Assembly: GCA_905181765.1 (NCBI GenBank)
Contig: CAJIYW010000004.1
Span: forward strand, 149,280-213,279
From: Flavobacteriales bacterium UBA6772
Lineage (GTDB): Bacteria > Bacteroidota > Bacteroidia > Flavobacteriales > Flavobacteriaceae
Direction: 5' to 3'
Length of the DNA stretch: 64,000 nt
How positions within the stretch are numbered: the first letter of the stretch is position 1; every line of letters begins with the position of its first letter. The notes beneath the pieces are model-generated. The model was given only the letters and a program-made list of their open reading frames with translations. It was not told where the DNA came from and did no database searches. The position numbers and the translations under genes are program-made. Below are positions 20,055-30,523 of the stretch, piece by piece.

Positions 20055-20778
20055 CTACATTTTTAGATAAAAATCTTTAGTTAATTGAATATAGTCTTCT
20101 GTATATTGATGACGGGCAAGTTCTATAATTAAATGTGTTTCCTCTAATTCAGTTTCCTGAAAAGAAAATGCCAATAAACTTCTTTTCACTTCTGACTTTT
20201 TATTTCCTTGAACTCGGCAAACTTTGTTTAAAAACAAATGATGTTCTTTGGCTATATTTATAAAATTCATTTCCTCTTTAAATGGAATAATCGTAGAAAA
20301 AATTCCGTTTTCTGATAAAATTTTAGAAACACCAACTAACAGTTCTTCAAAAGATAATGAAGAAGTAAAACGTGCCTTATTTCTTGAGACATCCTCACTT
20401 TCAAAGTTATCTGTATAAAAAGGCGGATTCGATACAATTAAATCATAGCGTCTCTTCCTCAGCCGCTATTTCATCTGCAAATTCCTGAAAAGTAGCATTG
20501 TAGCAATACAAACGGTCTCCCCAATCAGATTTTTCAAAGTTTTCAACCGCTTGTTCGTATGCTTTTTCATCTACCTCCACAGCATCAATTGTCATAGCAT
20601 CAGAACGCTGTGCAATCATTAGCGCAATAACGCCACTACCTGCACCAATATCTAAAATAGTATTTGGGTACTTATCAACAGAGCACCAAGCACCTAATAA
20701 AACGCCATCTGTGCCTATCTTCATAGCTACTTTATCTTGTTCCACTGTAAATTCTTTAAACTTGAAAGGTTGGACCAT
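20055..20778 (-). CDS. trmN6: tRNA1(Val) (adenine37-N6)-methyltransferase (one frameshift)
   Basis: About 240 residues when corrected. The first part has KIGTDGVLLGAW and the SAM-binding motif ILDIGAGSGVIALM. After an extra base near 20450-20458 the frame continues RYDLIVSNPPFYTDNF, whose NPPF motif is the active site of N6-adenine methyltransferases. The combination of KIGTDGVLLGAW with NPPF is typical of TrmN6 (YfiC), which modifies A37 of valine tRNA. Upstream, 124 bases separate it from the divergent GH16 gene. Confidence 0.88.
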
Positions 20779-20902
20779 TTTTCAAAAATACTACAATTTC
20801 CTTTCATTATAGATGTTTGTATAGTTTTTGTATTGGTCAAATATGACAGTACAAAACTATATTCTCAGTATTTTTATTAAAAATTTAACTACAATACAAA
20901 CA

Positions 20903-22460
20903 ATGAAAAAGAGCCTACTACTAATTACATTTATATTGAATAGTTCAATGTTTTTTTCACAACAACTGCCCATTGAATTTAATTCTTCTCAAGATAATTT
21001 TATTGGTTTCGATGGAAGCAGTTTTGCAACAAGAAATGACCCATCCGACGGCGCTAATAAAGTTGGAGAATTTTATAACAACGGAACAAATAAAAATCAA
21101 GGGTTCTATTTAGATGTATCCGTGGATACAGATGATCAAAAAATAATAACATTATCTTTTTACTCATTTGACCCTAATAATCATAACATTCTTGTAAAAT
21201 TAGAAGACCCAAATAAACCTAATATACAGGTCAAAGAAACTTTCTCAATTACTGCTGCTCAAAATTGGCAAACAATAACCTTTGATTTCTCTAATGCAAA
21301 AAATAGTGTAGACGGAACTGCAGCAGCTGCTTATGGAATTTATAGTAAAATTGCAATCTTTATTGATTACGATATTGCAACAACAGGAACCTATTTAATA
21401 GACGACATATCTAATGGAACTTCAGCACCTGACCCAAATGTATTAGATGTAATTTATACAGATTTAGTTTGGTCTGATGAATTTAGTTCTGCTGGAGCAA
21501 TTGATGGAGATAAATGGTTTCATCAAACAAAAATTCCAAGCGGTGGAAGTTGGTACAATAATGAAGTACAACATTATACCAATAGAACTCAAAACTCTTA
21601 TGTAGAAGACGGCAACCTATTTATAAAAGCTATTAAAGAATCTTTTACAGATCAAGGGCATACAAAACAATACACCTCTGCAAGGTTAAACTCTAAATAT
21701 GCATTTACTTATGGCCGTGTAGACGTGAAAGCTAAATTACCTTTAGGAAGCGGTACTTGGCCTGCAATATGGACTTTGGGAAGAAACATTAATGAAGACG
21801 GAGGATTTTGGAGCACTCAATTTGGAGAAACAAACTGGCCTGCCTGTGGTGAAATTGATATTATGGAACATGGCCTACATAATGATAATGAAGTATCAAG
21901 TGCACTGCACACACCATCTAGTTCTGGAAATACCGAAAACACTTCTAAACAAATATTAGATGATGTTACCAATAGCTATCATATCTATTCAATGAATTGG
22001 TCTCCAAATCAAATTACTTTTTTAATTGATGATGTTGCCTATTACACTTACAAACCCAGTACAAAAAATAATAATACTTGGCCCTTTGACACGGAACAAT
22101 ATTTGTTGTTAAATGTTGCAATGGGAGGATATGCTGGCGAAATAGCATCTAATTTTACAAACAGTAGCATGGTTATAGACTACGTTAGAGTATACCAAAA
22201 CGTAAACACTGCGAGTATAAATGAAGATTTTAATTCTAAGTTTTTCTATATATCCGAATCCTGCCTCAGATCTTATTTCAATACATACCAACAAATTAAT
22301 TGATAAAGTAGAACTATATTCAGTAATAGGACAATTAGTGCTTGCAGAAGAAAACACCACAAAACGTATTTATACACAGCAAGTTAAACCTGGTTTGTAT
22401 TTAATGAAAATTTATTCAGATGATAAAATTACTACAAAAAAGATACTTATAAAAAAATAA
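20903..22460 (+). CDS. Secreted GH16 beta-glucanase with T9SS sorting domain (one frameshift)
   Basis: Laminarinase-type glycoside hydrolase. The signal peptide is MKKSLLLITFILNSSMFFSQ, which decides the ATG at 20903 over one 75 bases upstream. Residues about 20-170 form a carbohydrate-binding-like beta domain. The GH16 domain follows, beginning LVWSDEFSSAGAIDGDKW; its catalytic motif GEIDIMEHG puts the glutamates and aspartate at about 317, 319 and 322. One extra T in the T5 run at 22241-22245 hides the sorting domain, which then reads IYPNPASDLIS and ends TTKKILIKK. It would degrade algal laminarin or a similar beta-glucan outside the cell. No SusC/SusD pair is nearby. Confidence 0.92.
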
Positions 22461-22502
22461 GAATTCACTATAAGAAAGAAAAAAACTCTTTTAAAAAAAT
22501 TT

Positions 22503-22549
22503 CTATTTGACAACGTCAACAGCTTTCTTTTGCAGAAAGGAAGGGATTC
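22503..22549. repeat. Direct repeat copy 1, containing a tRNA-Ser 3'-end fragment
   Basis: 47 bases identical to 22670-22716 except for one C/T difference. The right part copies the last ~16 bases of the adjacent tRNA-Ser and its downstream flank, and stops abruptly at GGATTC in the T-loop, after which the two copies are unrelated. This is the pattern left by integration at a tRNA 3' end or by loss of a tandem tRNA copy. Confidence 0.7.
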
Positions 22550-22616
22550 ACTTCGTGCGTCCCAAATAAAATCTTAACACAAGCATGAAAACTAAAAAGC
22601 TTCGCTTTCCTATCTA

Positions 22617-22666
22617 TTTATTTTAAAAAAGATTTAAAAACAAGTTTTTATCTTTTTTAAAATAAA
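22617..22666. terminator. Long AT-rich hairpin downstream of tRNA-Ser
   Basis: The segment beginning TTTATTTTAAAAAAGA pairs with a segment ending TCTTTTTTAAAATAAA, giving about 23 bp with a 2-base bulge and a very short loop. It probably ends the rpsP-rimM-tRNA transcript on the minus strand, and may also stop the GH16 transcript. Confidence 0.6.
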
Positions 22667-22669
22667 CAG

Positions 22670-22716
22670 CTATTTGACAACGTCAACAGTTTTCTTTTGC
22701 AGAAAGGAAGGGATTC
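22670..22716. repeat. Direct repeat copy 2, overlapping the tRNA-Ser 3' end
   Basis: Partner of 22503-22549. It includes the imperfect palindrome TTGACAACGTCAA and runs into the 3' part of the intact tRNA-Ser. About 120 bases separate the two copies. Confidence 0.7.
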
Positions 22717-22785
22717 GAACCCTCGATACCGTTACCGTATACTACCTTTCCAAGGTAGCGCCTTCGACCACTCGGCCACCTTTCT
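22700..22785 (-). tRNA. tRNA-Ser (GGA anticodon)
   Basis: The minus strand folds as a class II tRNA: acceptor AGAAAGG/CCTTTCT (7 perfect pairs), D-arm GCCGAGTGGTCGAAGGC, anticodon loop with TTGGAAA (anticodon GGA, reads UCC/UCU), a long variable arm and T-arm AGGGTTCGAATCCCT, then G as discriminator. CCA is not encoded. Its first bases lie within the rimM stop codon, so it must be cut out of the rpsP-rimM transcript. Confidence 0.95.
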
Positions 22786-23308
22786 AAATATACAAAGCTA
22801 TTAAACCCTCAGGAGTTTCAACTTCTATTGTATTATTTTCTCTATCTACTTTTTTAATAAAGGCATCTACCATCGGAATAAAAATTTCTGTTCCATCTCG
22901 ATCTATCTCAAAAAGAGGTTGTGCTGCTTTATCATTTATATGAACAATTTGTCCTACTTCGCCAAAATTTGTATCCACTACAGTAAAACCAATTACTTCA
23001 TGAAAATAAAACTTATCACCAGATAATTTTGGCAACATTGTTGAAGGCAAATAAATACCACATTTTAAAATTGAATCGGCCTCTTCATCAGAATAAATAT
23101 CTTCAAACTGAACGCGTAGCTGATTTCCCTTATGCAACGAACTTTTTTCAATAAAAAATGGAACCAGATTACTGCCAAATTCGACATAAACTGATTCCAT
23201 TTCTGTGTACAACTCAGGTTCATCTGTATCTAATTTGATAACAACTTCACCTTTAAAACTATATTTTGTAACGATTTTGCCTAAATAAAAACAATCTTCT
23301 TTACGCAT
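22784..23308 (-). CDS. rimM: Ribosome maturation factor RimM
   Basis: 174 residues, full length. It assists maturation of the 30S head and binds S19. Recognisable are the N-terminal FYLGKIVTKYSFKGEVVIKLDT and a C-terminal PRC-barrel with FYFHEVIGFTV, PLFEI and IFIPMVDAFI. It follows rpsP by 19 bases in the standard rpsP-rimM pair. The stop codon TAG (22786-22784) overlaps the first two bases of tRNA-Ser. Confidence 0.95.
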   Translation of the reverse strand: MRKEDCFYLGKIVTKYSFKGEVVIKLDTDEPELYTEMESVYVEFGSNLVPFFIEKSSLHKGNQLRVQFEDIYSDEEADSILKCGIYLPSTMLPKLSGDKFYFHEVIGFTVVDTNFGEVGQIVHINDKAAQPLFEIDRDGTEIFIPMVDAFIKKVDRENNTIEVETPEGLIALYI

Positions 23309-23327
23309 CTTCGTATAAATTTAGTTT

Positions 23328-23870
23328 TTATTCTGCTGCTTTTTCTTGAGCTTCATCGATAGTTTCAGGAGCTGCTTCAACAACTTCTTCAACTGCAACC
23401 TCAGCAACAACTTCTTCTACAACTGGCTTAGCTGCTTCAATTCTTGCTTCGTTTACTGCTTTTTCTGCTGCAAATGCTGCTGCCTTCGCATCAGATTGTG
23501 CTTGAGATAACCCAGCTTCTTTATCAGAAATCTTTGTAGCTTTTTCTTCTACCCAAGCTGCAAATTTAGCATCTGCTTGCTCTTGAGTTAAAGCACCTTT
23601 ACGAACACCTCCAACTAAATGATTCTTTAACATAGCTCCTTTATAAGATAAAAGGTTCTTTGCAGTATCTGTTGGTTGTGCACCATTTTGTAACCATTGT
23701 ACAGCTTTATCAATGTTTAAATCGATAACTGCTGGGTTTACATTTGGATTGTAAGTACCTAATTTCTCTAAGTATTTACCATCTCTTTTTGCACGAGCAT
23801 CAGCGGCAACGATCCAATAGAATGGTTTCCCTTTTTTACCGTGTCTTTGTAATCTAATCTTTACAGACAT
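23328..23870 (-). CDS. rpsP: 30S ribosomal protein S16, with a long C-terminal tail
   Basis: The first ~80 residues are S16: SVKIRLQRHGKKGKPFYWIV, ADARAKRDGKYLEKLGTYNPN, then WLQNGAQPTDTAKNLLSYKG. The remaining ~100 residues form an alanine/glutamate-rich, probably helical tail (PVVEEVVAEVAVEEVVEAAP). Such tails are usual in S16 of Flavobacteriia and absent from E. coli. It heads the rpsP-rimM-tRNA-Ser operon, with a structured leader and a -7 element upstream. Confidence 0.97.
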   Translation of the reverse strand: MSVKIRLQRHGKKGKPFYWIVAADARAKRDGKYLEKLGTYNPNVNPAVIDLNIDKAVQWLQNGAQPTDTAKNLLSYKGAMLKNHLVGGVRKGALTQEQADAKFAAWVEEKATKISDKEAGLSQAQSDAKAAAFAAEKAVNEARIEAAKPVVEEVVAEVAVEEVVEAAPETIDEAQEKAAE

Positions 23871-23947
23871 AATTTGTTAATTTTTTAAGGTTCTCGACCT
23901 TGATTATTAATAATCTCACTATCTCGTAGTAAGTGGGCGCAAATATA
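23871..23947 (-). promoter_or_regulatory. rpsP promoter and structured 5' leader
   Basis: TATATTTG on the minus strand at 23940-23947 fits the -7 consensus. The ~65-base leader that follows can form three hairpins: TTACTA/TAGTGA closing a CGAGA loop, the palindrome GATTATTAATAATC (23902-23915), and AAGGT/ACCTT closing a second CGAGA loop (23887-23901), just before the start codon. Two stems with the same CGAGA loop next to a ribosomal-protein gene suggest an autoregulatory leader RNA. Confidence 0.55.
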
Positions 23948-24103
23948 CAAATTAATTTAATTCTAGAAACTTTAAATTTACTAATTATCAAGTAGTTAAT
24001 CTATTTACCTTTTGTTGATAAGTCCGTATAAATTTACATGCCTAAATCTTTCATGTTTTTGTATTTTTAACTTCCCAAATCATCCATTAAAAATAGCCAT
24101 TTT

Positions 24104-27100
24104 ATGTACTTAATTTTTGATACAGAAACTACCGGTTTACCCAAAAGCTGGAATGCTCCTATTACAAATACAGATAACTGGCCGAGGTGTGTACAAATTG
24201 CATGGCAGCTGCATGATGAAATGGGAAATGTACTAGAACATAACGATTTTCTGATAAAACCAGACGGTACAACATTCCTTATGATGCAGAGAGAATTCAC
24301 GGAATTTCTACAGAATTAGCAGAAGAGCAAGGTATTTCTTTAGACGAATGTTTGATTTTATTTAATGAAGTTTTAGGTAAAACAAAATTTATTGTTGGTC
24401 AAAATTTAAATTTTGATTTGAATATTATGGGATGTGAATTCCATAGATTAGGGGTTGAAAATAAAATGACTTCCCTACCAATATTAGACACGTGTACAGA
24501 GAAAACTGCTTTCATGTGTCAGATTCCTGGTGGTCGTGGTGGAAAATTTAAACTACCAACATTAACAGAATTACACAATCATTTATTTGGTACTGGTTTT
24601 GGAGATGCGCATAACGCCACTGCAGATGTAGAGGCAACAACACGTTGTTTTTTAGAATTAGTTCGTATTAGAGAGTTTACAAAAGAGCAATTAGATGTAG
24701 CTGAAGATTATTTTAAGAACTTCTCTGAGACCAATCCAAAACCAATTCAAGTTATTGGTTTAAAACATATAAATCTTAAAAAAGAAAGTGAAAAAATTCG
24801 TCAACGTCTTGAGAAATTAAAGGATACAGCAGATACAAAATCTACTACTGTTGGTTTAGCAGAATTAGAAAATATTCAATTTTCCCACTTACATAATCAT
24901 ACGCAATACTCTGTTTTACAATCTACCATGCAAATTGGTAATATTATAAAAGCTGCAGCGAAAGACAATATGCCCGCAGTAGCAATGACAGATACTGCAA
25001 ATATGATGGCATCATTTCATTTTGTAAGTGCTATTTTAAGTCATAATAAAACAGCAGCAACTCCAATGAAACCAATCGTTGGTTGTGAGTTTAATGTGTG
25101 CGAAAATCATAAAAATAAATCCCAAAAAGACAATGGTTACCAAGTTGTTTTATTAGCTAAAAATAAAAAAGGATATCACAATTTAGCTAAAATGTCTTCA
25201 ATTGCCTTTGTAGATGGTTTTTACTATGTGCCGAGAATAGATCGAGAGGTAATTAAAAAATACAAAGAAGATATTATTGTTTTAACCGGAAATTTATATG
25301 GTGAAGTTCCTAGTAAAATTCTAAATCTTGGAGAAAAACAAGCAGAGGATGCTTTAATCTGGTGGAAAGAAGAGTTTAAAGACGATTTCTATATTGAGCT
25401 GATGCGCCACAATCAGCAAGATGAAAAAATTGTAAATGAGACGCTATTAAAATTCTCTAAAAAGCATGCCGTTAAAGTTATTGCAACAAATAATACTTTT
25501 TATTTAGAAAAAAAAGATGCCAATGCTCATGATATTTTATTATGTGTAAAAGATGGAGAAAAACAAGCAACACCAATAGGAAAAGGGCGCGGTTACAGAT
25601 ACGGTCTGCCAAACCAAGAGTATTATTTTAAGTCTTCAGATGAAATGAAAGCGCTTTTTGCAGATTTGCCAGAAGCGATTATCAACATTCAAGAAATTGT
25701 AGATAAAATAGAAATTTTCACACTTGCAAGAGATGTATTATTACCTGCATTTGATATTCCTGAAGAATTTAAAGATGCTGCTGATATAGAAGACAAAGGA
25801 AAACGCGGTGAGAATAATTTTCTAAAACACCTAACATTTGTAGGTGCTAAAAAAAGATACGGAGAAATCACCGAATCGATTAAAGAACGTTTAGATTTTG
25901 AATTGTCTGTAATTGAAAAAACAGGATATCCTGGTTATTTCTTAATTGTAGAAGATTTTATTCGAGAAGCTAGAAATATGGATGTTGCCGTAGGTCCAGG
26001 ACGTGGTTCTGCTGCTGGTTCTGTAGTTGCCTTTTGTTTATGGATTACCAATATAGATCCTATTAAATATGATTTGCTTTTTGAACGTTTCTTAAACCCA
26101 GAACGTGTATCGATGCCCGATATTGACATTGATTTTGATGACGAAGGACGCGGGCGTGTAATGGATTATGTAATTAATAAATATGGTGCAAATCAAGTTG
26201 CACAAATTATTACCTACGGAACTATGGCTGCAAAATCTTCCATAAGAGATACTGCCAGAGTGTTAGATTTACCACTTTTTGAAGCGGATAGAATTGCAAA
26301 ATTGATTCCCTTAATTAAACTAAAAAATATTTTTGGGGATGATGCAAAAAGTAAAGGAAAGGTTGCTGGCTTAAGATCTGAAGATAAACAATTAGTTGAA
26401 GAGCTAAAAAGTTTATCTTTTGGAAATGATTTAATTTCTGAAACGATTAATAAAGCAACAATGCTTGAAGGTTCTGTAAGAAATACCGGAATCCATGCAT
26501 GTGGCGTTATTATTACACCCGGAGATATTACCAATTACGTGCCAGTTGCTTTGGCAAAAGATTCAGATATGTACGTTACCCAATTTGATAACTCTGTTGT
26601 AGAATCTGCAGGTTTGTTAAAAATGGATTTCTTAGGGCTAAAAACATTGACCTTAATTAAAGACACCGTTAAAATTGTAAAAGCAAAACACAATGTCATC
26701 TTAGATCCAGAAAATTTTCCTTTAGATGATGAAAAAACATACGAGTTGTTCCAAAAAGGAGAAACTGTAGGTATTTTTCAGTATGAATCTCCAGGAATGC
26801 AAAAACACATGCGCTCTTTAAAACCTACTGTTTTTGCAGATTTAATTGCCATGAATGCCCTGTATAGACCAGGACCAATGGAATATATTCCATCTTTTAT
26901 TAATAGAAAACACGGTACAGAAGATATTGAATACGATTTACCTGCCATGGAAGAATACTTGGCAGAAACTTACGGAATTACGGTCTACCAAGAGCAAGTA
27001 ATGTTACTCTCACAAAAGTTGGCAGATTTCACCAAAGGTGAAGCCGATGTTTTACGAAAGGCCATGGGTAAGAAGCAAATTGCAGTTTTAGATAAAATGA

Positions 27101-28440
27101 AACCGAAATTTGTAGAGCAGGCGGCTGCAAATGGACATGATCCAGAAAAATTAGAGAAAATTTGGAAAGATTGGGAAGCATTTGCTAGTTACGCCTTTAA
27201 TAAATCTCACTCTACTTGTTATGCTTGGATTGCCTACCAAACGGCGTATTTAAAAGCACACTATCCAGCAGAATATATGGCTTCTGTGCTTTCCAATAAT
27301 ATGAATGATATTAAATCTGTTTCCTTCTTTATGGAAGAATGCAAGCGAATGGGATTGGAAGTTTTTGGTCCTGATTTAAATGAATCTTATTTGAAATTTT
27401 CTGTAAATGAAGAGGGTGCTGTACGTTTTGGAATGGCTGCTGTAAAAGGTGTTGGTGCAGGCGCAGTGAGAGCTATTATTAAAGAAAGAGAAGAAAACGG
27501 AAATTTTAATTCAATTTTCGATTTAGCAAAACGTATTGATTTACGCGCTGCAAACAAAAAATCTTTTGACAGCTTAATAAAAGCAGGTGCTTTCGATTCT
27601 TTTGCAGATACGCACAGAGCACAATATTTTTCTACAGATGAAAAAGGTTTGACCTTTTTAGAGCGTGCTATGAAATTTGGAAGTAAATACCAAGAAAATG
27701 AAAATTCTGCACAAGTTTCTATGTTCGGTGAAGCCTCTACAGTTCAGTTCCCAGAACCAGACATTCCAGAATGTGAAACTTGGGGAACCATGGAACTTTT
27801 ATCACAAGAAAAAGAAGTTATTGGAATTTATATTTCAGCACATCCTTTAGATGATTTTAAAAACGAATTAAAATTTTGTAATGCTTCTTTGAAACACTTT
27901 AAAACAGACTTAACAAAATTTGTGAATATGAACCTAGCTTTTGCAGGTATCGTTACAGATGTGCAACATAGAGTATCTAAGGCAGGAAAAGGGTGGGCTT
28001 TATTTACAGTTGAAGATTATGCAGATAGCAATGAGTTTCGGATTTTTGGAGAGGAGTATTTAAGAATGCAACATTTCTTAATTCCGAATCAGTTTTTATT
28101 TATAAGATCGACTATTCAAGCAGGTTGGACAAATAAAGAGGGCGTTGTTGGAGAACCTAGATTAAAGTTTACAGAAATGAAATTATTACATGACATTATG
28201 GATGAACTCTGTAAAAAAGTAACCATTCAACTTCCTTTAAATCAGATTAAAGAAGATACCATTCTTAATTTAGAATCCATTCTAAAAAACAAACCCGGTA
28301 AACAAGGTTTAAATTTTACTATTTGGGATGAAAAAGAGAAATTAGAAGTAAGTCTACCAAGTAGAAATACAAAAATTCACATTACAAATGAATTATTGGC
28401 AATTTTAGATAGCCAACTAATTAGTTATAAATTAAACTGA
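24104..28440 (+). CDS. dnaE: DNA polymerase III alpha subunit with fused N-terminal exonuclease (one frameshift)
   Basis: Replicative polymerase, about 1445 residues. The N-terminal ~190 residues are a DEDDh 3'-5' exonuclease: FDTETTG (Exo I), VGQNLNFDLN (Exo II) and HNATADVEA (Exo III). Then follow a PHP domain starting HLHNHTQYSVLQS, the polymerase core with GPGRGSAAGS and the catalytic PDIDIDFDD, a helix-hairpin-helix region and an OB fold. The exonuclease fusion, which places proofreading in cis, is typical of Bacteroidota. One base is missing near 24275-24278; restoring it joins KPDG to PYDAERIHGIS. PHP metal ligands look degenerate (TDT instead of TDH). Confidence 0.96.
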
Positions 28441-28521
28441 TTCTAATTAGTAGAATAAAGTAAAAATAAGTGCTCCATAAAAAGATAAATATTTATTTTT
28501 GTTTAATATTTTAAAGAATAC

Positions 28522-29847
28522 ATGAAACAAAATAACAATGGTACTTGGGTAAGTTGGAATGAAAACGTTACTCACAACTACAAATCACTCTATAAGATAA
28601 CTACTGAAGAAGAACTACAAAAAGTTATAAAAAATTCAGAAAAAATACGTGTTTTTGGATCGAAGCAGTCGTCAGCAGACATTGCTTCTGGCCTAGAAAC
28701 ATTAGTAGATATTACTACTTATAATAAAATACTTTCATTTAATGATTCAGAACACACCGTTACTGTGCAATCTGGAGTAATTTTAGGCGATTTACTAGAT
28801 GCTATTGAAGCAAAAGGTTGGTGTATACCTTGTCTGCCAGATATTAATACCATTACTATTGGTGGTGCTTTAGCAACAGGAACGCACGGAACAAGCGGAA
28901 AACTGTTATGCGAATACATGACAGATTGTAGTATTGTTTTAGCAGATGGTTCTTTAAAAAGAATTAATGAAAAAGATGAAATGATAGATGCCGTAAGAGT
29001 TTCTTTAGGAGTACTTGGCGTAATGTCTGAAATTACTTTTAAATGTGAGCCGATATACACGCTGCACGTAAAAGAAGGTCCAGAAGATGATTCTGAATGG
29101 TTGCCAAAAATTAAAGAGCGTTTACAAAAACACGATTTCCTCAGAATTTTATGGCTTCCGCATACAGACAAAGGCTATGTAATTACTGGCGATAAAATTA
29201 ATCCTGATACAGAAATTGCAGAAAACTTAGGACCTGCGTATTTAAGACATCGAAGAACGGCATCAAAAATACTATACAAATATTCGCATATTTTTCCTTG
29301 GACTACAGCCATTGCTAACAAACTATTGTACAGAGGTTTTTTTAGTAGCACCAAAGAACACAAAGGTTCACTATACCAAGCAACCGTAACAAAATCTCGG
29401 GGTTCTACGATAGAATTAGCAGAATGGACAATTGGCTTAGATAAATTTCCAAAGGTTTTTGAAGAATTGAAAACTGAAATTAATAAATGGAGCAACAAAT
29501 CATTTATTCACATTCCAATGGATGTTCGTTTTGTATACAAAGACAAATCTTGGTTAAGTTATGCTTATGTTGAAGACACGGTAACTATGGGTTGTGTTTC
29601 TAGAAACGCAGCTACCGCAGACACTTATGAAGCTTTTAAAAGTATTGAAAAAGTGTTTTTAAAATATGGAGGAAAACCTCATTGGGGGAAACGTTTCACC
29701 GCCAAAGATGCTGGTATATCTAAAATTTATAGTAAGTGGGAGGATTTTAAAGTTTTAAGAAAAGAATTAGATCCAACTAATAAATTTTTAAATCCGTATT
29801 TAACCGAATTATTAAACGAAAAAGAAAGAGCGAATGCAGTTGCCTAA
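28522..29847 (+). CDS. FAD-dependent lactone oxidase (L-gulono/D-arabinono-lactone oxidase family)
   Basis: 441 residues. The N-terminal half is a PCMH-type FAD-binding domain with ITTEEELQKVI, RVFGSKQSSADIA, LPDINTITIGGALATGTHG and a glycine-rich SLGVLGVMSEITF strand. The C-terminal half is the ALO (D-arabinono-1,4-lactone oxidase) domain ending with the conserved PHWGKRF and LDPTNKFLNPYL. It would oxidise a sugar lactone, or a related polyol, in the cytoplasm. The HAD phosphatase gene overlaps its end by 14 bases, so the two probably act on the same sugar. Confidence 0.9.
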   Translation: MKQNNNGTWVSWNENVTHNYKSLYKITTEEELQKVIKNSEKIRVFGSKQSSADIASGLETLVDITTYNKILSFNDSEHTVTVQSGVILGDLLDAIEAKGWCIPCLPDINTITIGGALATGTHGTSGKLLCEYMTDCSIVLADGSLKRINEKDEMIDAVRVSLGVLGVMSEITFKCEPIYTLHVKEGPEDDSEWLPKIKERLQKHDFLRILWLPHTDKGYVITGDKINPDTEIAENLGPAYLRHRRTASKILYKYSHIFPWTTAIANKLLYRGFFSSTKEHKGSLYQATVTKSRGSTIELAEWTIGLDKFPKVFEELKTEINKWSNKSFIHIPMDVRFVYKDKSWLSYAYVEDTVTMGCVSRNAATADTYEAFKSIEKVFLKYGGKPHWGKRFTAKDAGISKIYSKWEDFKVLRKELDPTNKFLNPYLTELLNEKERANAVA

Positions 29848-30523
29848 AGGATTTTTATTTGATTTTGATGGTGTTGTGGTAAATAGTATCGAAAGTCACG
29901 GTGCTGCCTGGAGCAGTGCTTTTAAAGAGTTGTTTAATCAAGATATTGCTCCTTTTCCTAAAAGTCATGCAGGTAAATCGCCTATGATTATTGCTGCCTA
30001 TTTTTGTAGTCTTATTGGTGAAGAAAAACGGACTGAAGAGTTATATGTTTTAAAAGACAAGCATCTAGATATTCATTTTAAAGTTCCGAAATTATTACCT
30101 GGAGTACGAGCGTTTACAACACTACTTACCAAAGAGAAGATACCTTACGGAATTGCTAGTAACGCTACCAAACAGTTTTTAAAAAATAGTGTACATCATT
30201 TAGAATTAAATTTTCCAATTGTTTTTGGTGTACAAGATTACGTAAAACCAAAACCTGCTCCAGAGGCATACATTACCTTAGCGAGTGCATTGGGTTTTCA
30301 TCAAAATGACTTTAAAGATATTTGGGTTTTTGAAGACAGTTTAACAGGAACAAAAGCTGCAAAATTAGCAGGAATGGTTCCTATTGGTATTACAACTCAA
30401 TTTTCTGAAAAAGATTTAAAAGAAGCTGGAAGTGTTCTTGCATTTCCAACTTTACTTGGAAGCCTACGAGTATTTATTAGAAGATTAAATCTAAATAGTT
30501 ACCTCTCTAAAAAATGTTTCTAA
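29834..30523 (+). CDS. HAD superfamily sugar-phosphatase/phosphoglucomutase-like hydrolase
   Basis: 229 residues of HAD subfamily IA with the helical cap. Motif I is DFDGVVVNS (nucleophile Asp about 10, acid/base Asp about 12), motif II is ASNAT, the lysine is in KPKPAPEAY and motif IV is WVFEDSLTG. This pattern is shared by beta-phosphoglucomutases and sugar-phosphate phosphatases. Its start codon lies within the lactone oxidase gene, which suggests translational coupling. The last ~11 codons overlap the 3' end of gldA on the other strand. Confidence 0.85.
   Translation: MQLPKGFLFDFDGVVVNSIESHGAAWSSAFKELFNQDIAPFPKSHAGKSPMIIAAYFCSLIGEEKRTEELYVLKDKHLDIHFKVPKLLPGVRAFTTLLTKEKIPYGIASNATKQFLKNSVHHLELNFPIVFGVQDYVKPKPAPEAYITLASALGFHQNDFKDIWVFEDSLTGTKAAKLAGMVPIGITTQFSEKDLKEAGSVLAFPTLLGSLRVFIRRLNLNSYLSKKCF

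Noticed and set aside
20828..20902. Upstream ATG for the GH16 gene
   Set aside because: It would place 25 polar residues before a perfect signal peptide beginning at 20903.
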